The notes: generated by a model not told the origin, from the sequence alone. DNA of 64,000 bases from Bog-473 sp963756025 (GCA_963756025.1 CAVWMF010000009.1:1-64000); one strand, 5' to 3'; positions 35,228 to 45,130 are shown, numbered from the stretch's first letter. Numbers and translations: made by a program.

Positions 35228-35802
35228 TGAGGCCTGCGGGCGATGGGTGTCTCGGGCTTCCTCCAGGTCTTCCCACCGCTGGCCGACAGGGCGGCCAGGC
35301 GGGCGTTGTAGGCCGCGAGTTCGGGATCGTCCTCCTCGAGGGCTGCGGCTGCGATGACGGGCGTTGCTCGCGGGGGCGGCGCTGACATCGCTGCTGTCGG
35401 CACCGGCATCGGCGCCGGCGTCGGCGGCGACTTGGCCGGCGTCAACGGAGATGGGGAGTGTCGTCCCGGATTCTCACGGGCGGTCGTCGCCAGCGCCGAG
35501 GTCGGCTCCAGGAGCTCCTCGGGGTCGCGGTCGGCTTCGACGTCGGAAGTAGGTGATTCTGCCGCCTGATTCCGCATACCCTTGAGCCCGACGGTGTCGT
35601 AGTCGGTGTGCAGGAACTGCCACCAGAAGTAGACCCCGACGATGGCGAACACGGGCCACTCGAACGTGTAGAGATAGCTCAGACCGTTGCCATCCTCGGC
35701 CCGGGTTATCTGCCACCAGGTCGCAGCGATGCAAAAGGGCACAAAGAGCAGGCAACCGAGGTGCAAGAACACGGCTCGTCTGGACAGCCACCGCTCACGC
35801 AC
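35224..35802 (-). CDS. Actinobacterial membrane protein of unknown function
   Basis: A 192-residue protein. Two helices lie near the N-terminus (RRAVFLHLGCLLFVPFCIAATWWQ and YLYTFEWPVFAIVGVYFWWQFLH). A long Pro/Ala-rich segment (residues about 100-160, PAKSPPTPAPMPVPTAAM) follows, then the conserved tail DDPELAAYNARLAALSA. I recognise this as a conserved actinobacterial type but know no function. GTG 35802 is preceded by GAAGG. The long upstream extension of the frame overlaps the LapA-like gene and is rejected. It is coupled to the DUF3817 gene. Confidence 0.65.
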   Translation of the reverse strand: MRERWLSRRAVFLHLGCLLFVPFCIAATWWQITRAEDGNGLSYLYTFEWPVFAIVGVYFWWQFLHTDYDTVGLKGMRNQAAESPTSDVEADRDPEELLEPTSALATTARENPGRHSPSPLTPAKSPPTPAPMPVPTAAMSAPPPRATPVIAAAALEEDDPELAAYNARLAALSASGGKTWRKPETPIARRPQ

Positions 35803-35902
35803 GCCTTCGATGTTACCGGGCAGTGCATGGCAATGGAATTCGCCGTTGGCCTGGGCCGTTACCTCCTGAGTCGGCCGGCTTGTGGCTGTTGTAGTCGGAG
35901 AA

Positions 35903-36322
35903 TCAGCCTGCGGGGGTGTCCGCTCCGGCGTCAGCCACCAGCGAAGCCGCCTGCTCCTCGCGTTTCTTCCCACGCCGGTTGGCGAGGCGCAGTTGCGTGG
36001 TCCGAGCAATGCCGACCGCGAGGACCAGGAATGCCCCGGCGAGAGCGGCCCCGAGCAGGGCAACGGCTACCGGCATCTGCCCGTTCGCCGCGAAGAACTC
36101 GACACGGACCGAGCGGGTGTTCTGGACGATGAAGTCGATCAGCGCCACGCCCAGCACGACCGCCACGGCCACGGCGACCCACGCCCCCCCGATGCGCGTG
36201 TGATGGACGCCGTCGCCGCCGGCCTTGCGCCGACCACGTCCTTCAGCCTGCGCCGGAACTCCTTCGCCCGGCTCACTCGTCGTAGGTTGCTCGTCCTCGG
36301 GTGGCGATTCGATGATGGACAC
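35903..36322 (-). CDS. LapA-domain (DUF1049) membrane protein
   Basis: A 139-residue protein. A charged 40-residue N-terminus is followed by two helices (WVAVAVAVVLGVALIDFIVQNT and AVALLGAALAGAFLVLAVGIA) with the LapA signature IDFIVQNTRSVRVEFF between them and an Arg/Lys-rich end. LapA proteins assist envelope or lipopolysaccharide assembly in Gram-negatives; the role in Gram-positives is unclear. The GTG start has AGGAAGG close upstream. It is divergent from the MarR gene. Confidence 0.82.
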   Translation of the reverse strand: MSIIESPPEDEQPTTSEPGEGVPAQAEGRGRRKAGGDGVHHTRIGGAWVAVAVAVVLGVALIDFIVQNTRSVRVEFFAANGQMPVAVALLGAALAGAFLVLAVGIARTTQLRLANRRGKKREEQAASLVADAGADTPAG

Positions 36323-36396
36323 ATCCCTTCCTTACCCACTTGAACCCATGTTGTAACGAAGGGCATGTCGCGCCCTCCGGCGGCCCGCGGGAAATG

Positions 36397-36425
36397 GTTC
36401 GATAAGCGAACTATCCCTGTATCCT
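36397..36425 (+). promoter_or_regulatory. marR-ABC promoter: inverted repeat operator plus leaderless -10 box
   Basis: TATCCT (36420-36425) lies 6 nt before the GTG at 36432, a leaderless start. Immediately upstream GTTCG-ATAAG-CGAAC (36397-36411) is a perfect inverted repeat covering the -35 and spacer region. A repressor binding there would block this promoter, consistent with MarR autoregulation. Confidence 0.5.
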
Positions 36426-36431
36426 GGAACG

Positions 36432-36920
36432 GTGACAAGCGACGCGCCGAAGCCCGCTATGCCGACGAAGAGACCCCGTTCGGGCCATGCCCCGAGGGAC
36501 GTCGAGGCCGTCAGGGCCCTGGCCCGGGCCACCCGTGTCCTCGAGCGGGCGTCGGGGGAACTCAGCCTGGCGCACTACAGGGTTCTCTCCGCGGTCGCTT
36601 CAGGTGACGAGCGGGCGTCGCGCGTCGCGCGTCGCCTCGCGGTGGGCAAGCCGACGGTGAGCGCAGCCGTCGAAGCGCTGGCGCAGCGGGGACTGCTCGT
36701 CCGTACAGGCGTCGACGGGGATCACCGCGTGGCGGTGCTGCACCTGAGCCGCGAGGGCGTGGCACTCCTTTCTCGTGTCGAGACCGAAATGATCCGTCGG
36801 ATCGAGGACCTCAGCGAGCGGACACCGGATGGCAACCAGCTGATGGAGGCGCTGGTGTGGCTCGGGGCCGCCATGGACGACATGCACGCGCAGCGTGAGG
36901 CGGAGAGGGGCGGGACGTAG
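36432..36920 (+). CDS. MarR-family regulator of the ABC exporter
   Basis: A 162-residue winged-helix regulator. ELSLAHYRVLSAVASGDERASRVARRLAVGKPTVSAAVEALAQRGLLVRTGVDGDHRVAVLHLSREG is the DNA-binding core with its beta-wing. Its TAG shares a base with the GTG of the giant ABC exporter, so the two form an operon. MarR proteins coupled to exporters are usually repressors released by a toxic ligand. A fitting palindrome lies in its own promoter. Confidence 0.9.
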   Translation: MTSDAPKPAMPTKRPRSGHAPRDVEAVRALARATRVLERASGELSLAHYRVLSAVASGDERASRVARRLAVGKPTVSAAVEALAQRGLLVRTGVDGDHRVAVLHLSREGVALLSRVETEMIRRIEDLSERTPDGNQLMEALVWLGAAMDDMHAQREAERGGT

Positions 36921-39900
36921 TGTCCCCGGACGCCGCGGGGGCGACGATGGCGGATCCAGGTTGGGTGCGGCGCCTGTGGGGCTACATGATGCGCCATCGT
37001 CGCGACGTGCTCCTGGCCGTCTCCGCGGCATTGCTCGGAAGCGTCTGCCAGACCATCATTCCGCTCGTCGAGCGTCAGATCGTCGACGGGGTGGTCGTGG
37101 CCCACACCTCATCGCTGTGGCCGTGGCTCGTGGTCCTCGTTGCGCTCGCACTCGCGTCGTTCGGGTTCCTCTACGTGCGCCGCTACCGCGGCGGGCGCGT
37201 GGCGCTGAGTGTGCAGTACGACCTGCGGAACGCAATGCACGACCACCTCCAGGTGATGGATTTCGACAACCTCGACCGCATGCCCACGGGTCAAGTGGTC
37301 GCCCGTGCCAATTCGGACTCGGCCCTGGTGCAGGGTCTGCTCAGCTTCTTCCCCATCATGAGCGGCAACATCCTCCTGATGCTGTTCTCTCTCGGCGTCA
37401 TGTTCTACCTGTCGCCCCTTCTCTCCGTCGTCAGCGTGATCATCGCTCCGACGTTGCTCATCGTCTCCTACCGGATGCGCCGGCAGGTCTTTCCGGCGAC
37501 ATGGGACGGGCAACAGCGCGAAGGCGACGTAATCCAGATTGTGGACGAGGACGTCAATGGCGTCCGCGTCGTCAAAGCATTCGGCCAGGAACAGCGCGAA
37601 CTGGAGCGGGTCGCCGATGCCGCGCAGACCCTGTACGGCTCGCAGATGCGGGCCGTACGCCTGCAGTCGCGCTACCAGCCGATGCTCGAGGCGATTCCAA
37701 CCATCGGCCAGGTGGCAATCCTGGCCTTCGGGGGTTGGCTCGCCCTGCAGCACGAGATCACGCTCGGCACGTTCCTCGCCTTCTCCACCTACATCGTCCA
37801 GCTCGTCGCTCCCGCCCGCCAGCTCGCGGGCGTCCTGACGGTGGGCCAGCAGGCCCGGGCGGGCATCGAACGGATCTTCCAATTGCTGGACCTCAAGCCG
37901 GCCATCGTCGACGAGCCCGACGCCGTGCAACTCCCGGAGTTGAAGGGTGACATCGTCTTCTCCGATGTGCACTTCGCCTATGGCGAGGGTGCGCCCGTGC
38001 TGCAGGGTTTGGACCTCAGAATTCGGAGCGGGGGAGCGGGTGGCCATCGTCGGCCCGAGCGGCAGCGGGAAGTCGACCGTGGCCATGTTGGTCTCACGCT
38101 TCTACGAACCGAGCCGGGGATCCGTCCTCGTCGACGGCCACGATGTCCGAGGGGTCATGCTCGATTCGCTGCGCCGCCAAATCGGTGTCGTCTTCGATGA
38201 CAGCTTCTTGTTCTCGGACACCGTGCGCTCCAATATCGCCTATGGACGCCCTGATGCACCAGGGGAGGAGATTGAGGAGGCGGCGCGCGTGGCGCAGGCC
38301 CACGAATTCATCCTGGAGCTTCCACGTGGTTACGACACGGTCGTCGGGGAACGTGGCCTGACCCTCTCGGGTGGCCAACGGCAGCGCATTGCGCTGGCCC
38401 GGGCCATTCTGACGGACCCTCGGATCCTCATCCTCGACGATGCCACGAGCGCGATCGACTCGAAGGTCGAGGAGGCCATTCACGAGGGTCTCCGTGCCGT
38501 GATGGCTGAGCGGACCACGCTCCTCATCGCGAATCGCCAGTCCACCTTGCATTTGGCCGATCGGATCGTCGTCCTGGTCCATGGTCGCGTGGTCGACGAG
38601 GGGACGCACGACGACCTGGTCGCCCGCAGCGGGGTGTATCGGACACTGCTCTCGGGGATCGAGGAGGATCTGGCGCAGGACGTCGGCGACCGGATCGAGC
38701 TGTTGGCCGCACTCGGCCCATCGTCGGTGGGAGATGCGGCGCTCGCCACCGCCACCACCGGTACGGCCACGAGTGGCACAACCTCTTCGGCGTGGAGGCC
38801 GCTGGTCGCGGGGACGCCGGGGAGCCCGACCTCCACCCGGACGGTCGGCCCCCCGAGCATCGGTGCCGGCCTGGGCCGCGGCAGCGGTGGCTCGTGGCGA
38901 CTCAACCTCCCCCCGACGCCCGAGCTTCTCGCGCGCGTCGCCGCACTCCGACCCGTGCGCGATGCCGCCCGTATCGACCTCGAAGCGGAGTCCCGTCATG
39001 ACCGGACCTTCAATTTGTCCCGGCTCCTCGGTGCATTCCGGCGGCCCCTCCTCCTCGGGCTCGTGCTGGTGGTCATCGATGCCCTGGCCAGCCTGTTGGG
39101 GCCCATCCTGATCAAGACCGGAATCGACAACGGTGTCGCCAAGGGATCGGCGGAGGTCCTCTTCGTGGCGGCGGGCATCTTCCTCGTGGTCGTTCTCGTC
39201 GACCTGATCGACCAGATCGGTGAGACTTTCGTGACCGGCCGGACGGCGGAACGGATCATGCTGTCATTGCGCATTCGTATCTGGGCCCAGCTCCAACGCC
39301 TCTCGCTGGACTACTACGAACGCGAGATGGCCGGCCGCATCATGACCCGCATGACGACGGACGTGGATCAGTTCGAAGCACTCGTCGAGAACGGCCTGCT
39401 CTCCGCCCTCGTCTCGCTCGTGACCTTCGTCGGCGTCGGCTGCGCACTCGTCGCGATGAATCTGGAGCTCGGTCTTTGCACGCTCTCGGTCGTCGTTCCA
39501 CTGGCCGTGGCCACGGTGATCTTCCGTCGCAAAGCGGCACGGCTCTACGACCTTTCACGTGAGCGCATCGCCATCGTCAATGCCGACTTCCAGGAGAGCC
39601 TTTCGGGAGTACGTGTTGCACAGGCCTTTGTGCACCAGAGCGAGACGATCAAGCGCTTCGGTGGCCTGGGACGGGAGTACCTCGAGTCGCGGGTCGCCGC
39701 CCAACGACTCGTGGCTATCTACTTCCCCTTCGTGCAGTTCCTCTCGGGCATCGCCGACGCCATCGTGCTCGGGGTGGGCGCCGGACTCATCGCGTCGGGG
39801 CAACTCACGTCCGGTGCCCTGATCGCCTACATCCTCTACATCGATCTGTTCTTCTCACCGATCCAGCAGCTCTCTCAGGTCTTTGACTCCTGGCAGCAGA

Positions 39901-40862
39901 CCCGTGTCTCGGTCGGCCGTATCGCCGAGTTGATGATGCTGGAGCCACTCACCCCGGCCGCGGTCAATGCGACAACACCGGGGCGGCTGCGCGGGGAGAT
40001 CACGCTCGAGAACCTTCGCTTCGCCTACCCGTCCGTGCCGGTCCGCCCCGGCCTCGGTCAAGCGCCTGCAGGAGAACGGCGAGGACCGAACGATCCGAGA
40101 ATCCTGCGCTCGTCCGACGCAGAGAATTACAAGCCTCCCGAGGCGCTACGTGGCCTCGACCTGCATATCGAAGCAGGTGAGACAGTGGCACTGGTGGGGC
40201 AGACGGGGGCGGGGAAGTCCACCATCATGAAGATGGTGGCTCGTTTCTACGATCCCGACCAGGGTGCGGTGCGGGTGGACGGTCTGGATCTCCGCACCAT
40301 CGATCTCCTCGGGTACCGGCGCCAACTCGGCTACGTCCCACAAGAAGCATTCCTCTTCACCGGCAGCGTCCGTGACAACATCGCCTACGGCCGTCCCGAC
40401 GCCGGCAACGATGAAGTGGAGGCCGCAGCCCGTGCCGTCGGCGCGCACCAGTTCATCGCCGCCCTGCCGGGCGGTTACCACCATGAACTGCTCGAGCGCG
40501 GCCGGTCGCTCTCGGCCGGTCAGCGCCAGCTCATCGCACTGGCGCGCGCCGAGTTGGTGGACCCCGTCATCCTCCTCTTGGACGAAGCCACCTCGAACCT
40601 CGATCTGGCCACCGAGGCTCGCGTCGCCGAGGCGATGCAACAGGTGTCCCGGAACCGCACCACCATCATCATCGCCCACCGGTTGCAGACGGCCAGATCG
40701 GCCAACCGCATTGTGGTCCTTCACCAGGGTCGCATCTCCGAAGTCGGATCACACGAGGAGCTGCGTGCCCTCGGGGGACGTTACGCCTCGATGTGGGACG
40801 CCTTCGAGCAGGCGGGCCGGCGCGCGTCGGCGGCCGGAATCAGCGGTGCGTCAGGGAACTGA
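36920..40862 (+). CDS. Single-chain double ABC exporter (TMD-NBD-TMD-NBD), one frameshift in the G run at 38030-38034
   Basis: A 1313-residue exporter after repair, two complete type IV half-transporters in tandem. The first TMD is residues about 20-330. NBD1 has Walker A GPSGSGKST, signature LSGGQRQR and a Walker B with DDATSAID, where the usual catalytic Glu is Asp. A linker rich in Thr, Ser and Gly (about residues 610-680) leads to the second TMD. NBD2 has GQTGAGKST, LSAGQRQL and LLLDEATSNLD with an intact Glu. The Glu-to-Asp change in NBD1 and LSAGQ in NBD2 fit an asymmetric heterodimeric exporter. The frame breaks in a run of five G; deleting one restores RIRSGERVAIVG. The substrate is unknown; the MarR gene upstream suggests drug or lipid export. 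Confidence 0.85.
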
Positions 40863-41402
40863 GGCGGTCGTCGTCGTCACGGACCCGCAAATGGATCCGA
40901 AGTAGTTGGCGAGGGTCTGGGCATCGGACTTCAGTGCACTGTTCGACCCCAGGGACTCCATCGATGTGCCGAGCTGCTCCAGGCTGGTCGAGTTCGCCAC
41001 GTCTGTCTTGAGGGTGTTGAAGAAAGCGAAGATGCCCTTGCCCGCCGCTTGCACGTTCGCGGGCGCCGAGCTCAGCTCTGATTCGAAAGGCGCTTCGTAC
41101 TTCTGGACGGTGTTGAAGTAGGTGATGAAGGCCTGCTTCACTCCGGCGAAACCACTTCCGGCACTCGTCATGGCCTTCTCCAGGGCCGTGCCCAAACCGC
41201 TCGAGCCATTCTCCGTGTTCAGGTAGTTCTTGCACGTCGCGCTGCCCGTGGTGAAGGTGGCCTTCTTCGAGGTGTGGTGCTTGGGGGCCTTGTGGTGTTT
41301 CTTGGGTTGACTCTTCGCCGAGGCCAAGGTCATGGGCGCACAGGCGAGCCCCAAGCCCAGTACGGCCACGCTGCATCCTTGCAAAAACCGCCGATTTTGC
41401 AT
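40851..41402 (-). CDS. Secreted His/Lys-rich hypothetical protein
   Basis: A 183-residue exported protein. The signal peptide (MQNRRFLQGCSVAVLGLGLACAPMTLASA) is followed by a basic stretch KSQPKKHHKAPKHHTSKK and then a mostly helical domain with two Cys (ATCKNYLN and FGSICGSV) that may pair. The Cys in GLACAPM is inside the hydrophobic core and is not a convincing lipobox. No family is recognised. GGAGGT precedes the ATG. Its 3' end overlaps the convergent ABC gene by 12 bp. Confidence 0.65.
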   Translation of the reverse strand: MQNRRFLQGCSVAVLGLGLACAPMTLASAKSQPKKHHKAPKHHTSKKATFTTGSATCKNYLNTENGSSGLGTALEKAMTSAGSGFAGVKQAFITYFNTVQKYEAPFESELSSAPANVQAAGKGIFAFFNTLKTDVANSTSLEQLGTSMESLGSNSALKSDAQTLANYFGSICGSVTTTTASVP

Positions 41403-41582
41403 TTCGTGACCTCCAGGTCTGGGCTCAACCTGGGCAGGTTACCGGCTCTGGGGGTGCGCGTAAAGGCACCGGGAGCCGCTGACGGTGGCAAATCGATCGC
41501 AAGACGGTTGCCCGTCCCGTTCACGGTCCGCCCTCGCTTGGCCCGTCGCGCGTCGCTGCCTCGGGAGCTCGGCGGCAGGCGG

Positions 41583-42305
41583 TCAGCCCTTGGAGGTGCT
41601 TCCGACGTAGCGTTCGAACCAATGGAGGGTGCGCTCCCACGCCGCGGCGGCGGCAGTCGCGTTGAACACGGCAGGGCGGTCGTTGCAGTTGAATCCGTGG
41701 TCCGCATCTGGATACTGGACGATCTCCGTCGGCACCGGTGCCGCTGCGGCGAACTTGCGCAATTGGTCGACATCGTCCGATGGGATGCCCTGATCGAGGT
41801 CGCCGTACAAGCCGAGCCACGGTGTCTGGAGCTGGGGAGCCTGCTCGATCAGCGAGGGCAGACCGAATCGACCTTCGGCCACCCCACCCCCGTAGAAGGT
41901 CACCGCGGCGCCGAGCTGACGGAGCGTCGCCGCATAAAACGTGACGCTGCCGCCCATGCAGAATCCCACGACGCCCGTCTGGGCGGCCGTGAATCCTGCC
42001 CCTTCGAGATACGCGAACGAGGCGAGGAGGTCAGTCGTGATCCCTCCGGATGTGAGTTCCATCATCACCGGCATGACGGCGGTCAGATCGTCATAGGCCA
42101 GGACGGGTGAGCCCTGACGATGAAAGAACGCCGGCGCAACGGCACGCCATCCGGCGTCGGCCAGGCGGGTGCAGATGTGCTCGATATGGGTCGTGACCCC
42201 GAATGCCTCTTGGACGACGACGATGCCGCCTTTGGCTTCACCGGCAGGCGATGCCTCGAATGCGGGCATGGGCCCGTCAACGGTGTCAATGGTGATGGTC
42301 GTCAT
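41583..42305 (-). CDS. Dienelactone hydrolase family protein
   Basis: A 240-residue alpha/beta hydrolase. The catalytic Cys is in VGFCMGGSVTF (GxCxG, the dienelactone-hydrolase nucleophile), Asp in LYGDLDQGIP and His in YPDADHGFN. Glu in VVQEAFGV matches the conserved Glu that activates the Cys. True dienelactone hydrolases act in chlorocatechol breakdown; many homologues have other ester or lactone substrates. Its ATG overlaps the stop of the MFS exporter gene, so MarR, MFS and hydrolase form an operon, which hints at modification and export of a toxic compound. Confidence 0.9.
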   Translation of the reverse strand: MTTITIDTVDGPMPAFEASPAGEAKGGIVVVQEAFGVTTHIEHICTRLADAGWRAVAPAFFHRQGSPVLAYDDLTAVMPVMMELTSGGITTDLLASFAYLEGAGFTAAQTGVVGFCMGGSVTFYAATLRQLGAAVTFYGGGVAEGRFGLPSLIEQAPQLQTPWLGLYGDLDQGIPSDDVDQLRKFAAAAPVPTEIVQYPDADHGFNCNDRPAVFNATAAAAAWERTLHWFERYVGSTSKG

Positions 42306-44143
42306 CGAGATGCTCCTTCGGTGGTAAGTGACGGTGCGGTATCTGTGGCGTCCCCGTCCTCCTGGTCCTCTTCGAGAAACGGCAGGTCGGGATCGAACCC
42401 TTCGTCGACGGCGTGCACATCCGAGTAGACGTAGCTGGTGCCCCGCGTCCACGACGCCACTGCCGCCAGAAGGCTCATGACAATGGCGAAGTTGAGCGCG
42501 GTGTCCAGTCCATCCCGGAACGGCACGGCGATGAGGCTGGGGAAGAAGCTGCGCCCGGTGAGCGCGGCCTGCTGGGCCGCCGTGAGATGGGTCAGGACTT
42601 GCGGGCCGACCAGATGTTGCACAGGGTTGTACCCCAGGAACGCCGCAAAGAGGGTGGAGACCGCCGGGAGGTGGGAGATGCGCGTTGCATCGCCGTGCGA
42701 GACCCCATGCGCCACGAGGCCGTGATACAGACTTGACGGAAGCGCGCTGGAGAGTCCGGCGATGAGCAAGGTGAAGAAGATCCCGATCGACAGGACCTGG
42801 GCCGTGTTCTGGGCCGTCGTGGCCATTCCCGAGCCGGCACCCCGGTGCTCGGGGGGCAGGCTGCTCATGATGGCCGCCCGGTTGGGGGAGCCGAACATGG
42901 ACATGGTCAGACCGGTGAGCAGGAGAACGGCGGCGAAGACCCAGTAGGGGAAATCGATCGGCAGCAACTCGAGGAGCGCGAAGCTGATGGCGACGCCGAC
43001 CATCCCGCCGCTGGCGAAGGGTCGTGCGCCGTAGCGGTCCGAAAGGTAGCCGGAGATGGGTCCGGCGATCAGGAAGCCGGCAGTGAGGGGGAGCATGGCC
43101 AGGCCGGCCCACAAGGGCGTCCGAGCGAAGTCGTAGCCGTGGAGGGGCAACCAGATGCCCTGCAGCCAGATGATGAGCATGAACATGAGTCCGCCCCGGC
43201 TCATGGCGGCAAGGAAGCTGGCGAGGATTCCCGAAGTGAACGCGCGGATCTTGAACAGCTGCAGCCGGAACATCGGCTGTTCGACCTTGGTCTCGATGAT
43301 GCCGAAGGCCACCAGCAGGAGGACGCCAAAGAACAGCGATCCCATGACACGCGGATTCGTCCATCCCATGGTGTGAAGCCGGTACGGCTCAATCCCATAA
43401 GTGATGCCGATCATCACGAGGATGAGCCCGAGGGCAAATGTGATGTTCCCCGGCCAGTCGATCTTCGCCGGCCGGCGTGGGCTGAGCTCGCGCAGATTCT
43501 TGTACCCGTAGATGGTCGCGAAGAGCCCGATCGGCACCGAGACCAAGAAGATGAGGCGCCAGTTGACGGGGGCCAGGAGTCCGCCCAGGACCAGTCCGAT
43601 GAACATGCCGCTGAACGCAGCGGCGGAGTTGATGCCCATGGCCATGCCCCGCTGTTCGGCGGGGAACGCGTCGGTCAGGATGGCAGAGGAGTTGGCCATC
43701 AACATGGCGGCTCCCACGGCCTGGAAGATCCGCATGACGATCAGCCAGAGTCCTGCGACGTGTCCGGTCATCCAGGTGATGGTGAGGAGCAGCGAGAAGA
43801 ACGTGTAGACGGCGAAGCCGAGGTTGTACGTGCGGACGCGCCCGTAAATATCGCCCAGGCGCCCCAAGGTGGTCACCAGGACGCTCGTCACGACGAGGAA
43901 ACCAAGGATCATCCACAGCAGATAGAAGCTGTTGCCGGGTTGCAGGGGATCGATGCCAATCCCCCGGAAGATATCCGGCAGTGCAATGAGGACGATGGAG
44001 CCGTCGATCGTCGCCATCAGCATGCCGAGGGTGGAGATGAACAGGGCCGTCCACTTGTAGTTGTCAGGCAGCGGCGCACCGATGCCCGGTCGCACGGCGC
44101 GTGCCCGGGGCGGGACGGTCGAACTGCGAAGCGAAAGGCTCAT
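42302..44143 (-). CDS. MFS drug:H+ antiporter, DHA2 (14-helix, EmrB/QacA type)
   Basis: A 613-residue exporter with about 14 transmembrane helices. Motif A is visible as GRLGDIYGRVRTYNLGF, and motif D1 in FISTLGMLMATIDGSIVLIALPDI. A motif-C-like stretch reads GMFIGLVLGGLLAPVNWRLIFLVSVPIG. The cytoplasmic C-terminus is acidic (FLEEDQEDGDATD). It is longer than typical EmrB because of loops around residues 480-560. The MarR gene upstream and the dienelactone hydrolase downstream suggest a regulated efflux/detoxification operon. Confidence 0.92.
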   Translation of the reverse strand: MSLSLRSSTVPPRARAVRPGIGAPLPDNYKWTALFISTLGMLMATIDGSIVLIALPDIFRGIGIDPLQPGNSFYLLWMILGFLVVTSVLVTTLGRLGDIYGRVRTYNLGFAVYTFFSLLLTITWMTGHVAGLWLIVMRIFQAVGAAMLMANSSAILTDAFPAEQRGMAMGINSAAAFSGMFIGLVLGGLLAPVNWRLIFLVSVPIGLFATIYGYKNLRELSPRRPAKIDWPGNITFALGLILVMIGITYGIEPYRLHTMGWTNPRVMGSLFFGVLLLVAFGIIETKVEQPMFRLQLFKIRAFTSGILASFLAAMSRGGLMFMLIIWLQGIWLPLHGYDFARTPLWAGLAMLPLTAGFLIAGPISGYLSDRYGARPFASGGMVGVAISFALLELLPIDFPYWVFAAVLLLTGLTMSMFGSPNRAAIMSSLPPEHRGAGSGMATTAQNTAQVLSIGIFFTLLIAGLSSALPSSLYHGLVAHGVSHGDATRISHLPAVSTLFAAFLGYNPVQHLVGPQVLTHLTAAQQAALTGRSFFPSLIAVPFRDGLDTALNFAIVMSLLAAVASWTRGTSYVYSDVHAVDEGFDPDLPFLEEDQEDGDATDTAPSLTTEGASR

Positions 44144-44221
44144 GACGGGGCCCCGGCCGAGCGGGCGCCGTGTGAGCGGGCGCCGGTCATCATCGATCCG
44201 TGCATTGTCCTGTCCGTCGCC

Positions 44222-44677
44222 CTACTCATCGTCTGCGTCCGAAGGCTGACCTTCGAGGGCCCGACTGAGGAGGCGCTGCAGGATGCAGCGTTCCTCGGTG
44301 GTGAGAGCCCCGAGCACCTCGTCCTCGACGCTGCTCTGCGCGAGCTCGGCCCGCTCGAGTGCGGCTCGGCCCTCCGGCGTGAGTTCGACGAGATGCCGCC
44401 GTCGATCCACCGGGTCCCGGCGCCGTTCGACGTACTGCAGAGCCTCGAGATCGTTGAGGAGCAACACGCAGTTGTTGGCGTCGAGGGAGAGCGCCTTGCT
44501 CAACGCGTGCTGGGTGGCCGGGTGATGGTCGCGGAGGTAGGCCAGCGCCCCGAGCTCCCGGATGCGCATGCCCACCAGATCCACCGTGCTCCGGCGGTAG
44601 ACGACACGGGCCAGCCTGGTCAGCAGGACGATCGGGCCGGTGGTGGTCTGCGTTTCGGTGTCAGTATCCATCTCCAC
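44222..44677 (-). CDS. MarR-family repressor of the MFS operon
   Basis: A 151-residue regulator. MRIRELGALAYLRDHHPATQHALSKALSLDANNCVLLLNDLEALQYVERRRDPVDRRRHLVELTPEGRAAL is the MarR winged helix, with the Asp-Arg-Arg wing tip. It lies 78 bp upstream of the MFS gene on the same strand. GTG 44677 has AGGG 5 nt upstream; ATG 44671 is an alternative, but its GGAG is too close. A CCCTA/TAGGG inverted repeat just upstream is a candidate self-operator. Confidence 0.88.
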   Translation of the reverse strand: MEMDTDTETQTTTGPIVLLTRLARVVYRRSTVDLVGMRIRELGALAYLRDHHPATQHALSKALSLDANNCVLLLNDLEALQYVERRRDPVDRRRHLVELTPEGRAALERAELAQSSVEDEVLGALTTEERCILQRLLSRALEGQPSDADDE

Positions 44678-44682
44678 AGGGA

Positions 44683-44699
44683 CCCTACCCCGAATAGGG
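44683..44699. promoter_or_regulatory. Candidate MarR operator
   Basis: CCCTA (44683-44687) and TAGGG (44695-44699) form a perfect 5-bp inverted repeat with 7-bp spacing, immediately upstream of the MarR start. It is short, so the support is moderate. Confidence 0.35.
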
Positions 44700-44785
44700 A
44701 TGATCCCGCAAGACCTGATCCTCCTTGCAACAGGGATGAATTTCCCTGGACGCTCGGTGGTGGCCCGCATGCACCGGCTTCCGCC

Positions 44786-44810
44786 TATACTCAATACCGG
44801 TAGGGGGTAT
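44786..44810 (+). promoter_or_regulatory. CsoR-type operator and promoter
   Basis: TATACT (44786-44791) is a strong -10 box. Directly downstream, ATACC-GGTAGGG-GGTAT (44794-44810) contains the inverted ends and the TACCCCC-like core on the opposite strand seen in CsoR operators. Its position over the transcription start fits repression by the gene product that follows. Confidence 0.55.
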
Positions 44811-44842
44811 ATATCGATCGGCTGATCGGGACGGGAGCGCAG

Positions 44843-45130
44843 ATGGCAGATCCGGGATACGTCGACCAGAAAGAGGCAGTCCAGAAGCGGTTGCGCCGCA
44901 TCGAGGGGCAGGTCAGGGGCCTGCAGCGCATGGTGGACGAGGACCGCTACTGCATCGACGTGCTCGAGCAGGTTTCGGCCGCGACCCGGGCCCTGCAGTC
45001 GGTGGCCCTGCAACTGCTCAACGACCATATGGCGCACTGCGTCGCCGATGCCGTCAAGAGTGGTGGCGACGAGGCGAAGGCAAAGCTGGACGAGGCCTCC
45101 GCCGCCATCGCCCGGCTGGTGCACTCGTGA
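44843..45130 (+). CDS. CsoR/RcnR-family metal-sensing repressor
   Basis: A 95-residue all-helical repressor. RLRRIEGQVRGLQRMVDEDRYCIDVLEQV is the family signature. Cys37, His62 and Cys66 (in YCIDV and DHMAHCV) form the C-H-C Cu(I) site of CsoR proteins, so copper is the best guess. Persulfide sensors of the CstR branch lack the His. GGGAG precedes the ATG. A matching operator lies upstream and a permease-YHS gene downstream, together forming a metal-responsive unit. Confidence 0.9.
   Translation: MADPGYVDQKEAVQKRLRRIEGQVRGLQRMVDEDRYCIDVLEQVSAATRALQSVALQLLNDHMAHCVADAVKSGGDEAKAKLDEASAAIARLVHS

Noticed and set aside
42845..44803. A long plus-strand frame of 652 codons across the MFS and MarR genes.
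   Set aside because: Antisense shadow; highly charged low-complexity product, while the minus strand encodes a clear 14-helix transporter and a MarR regulator.
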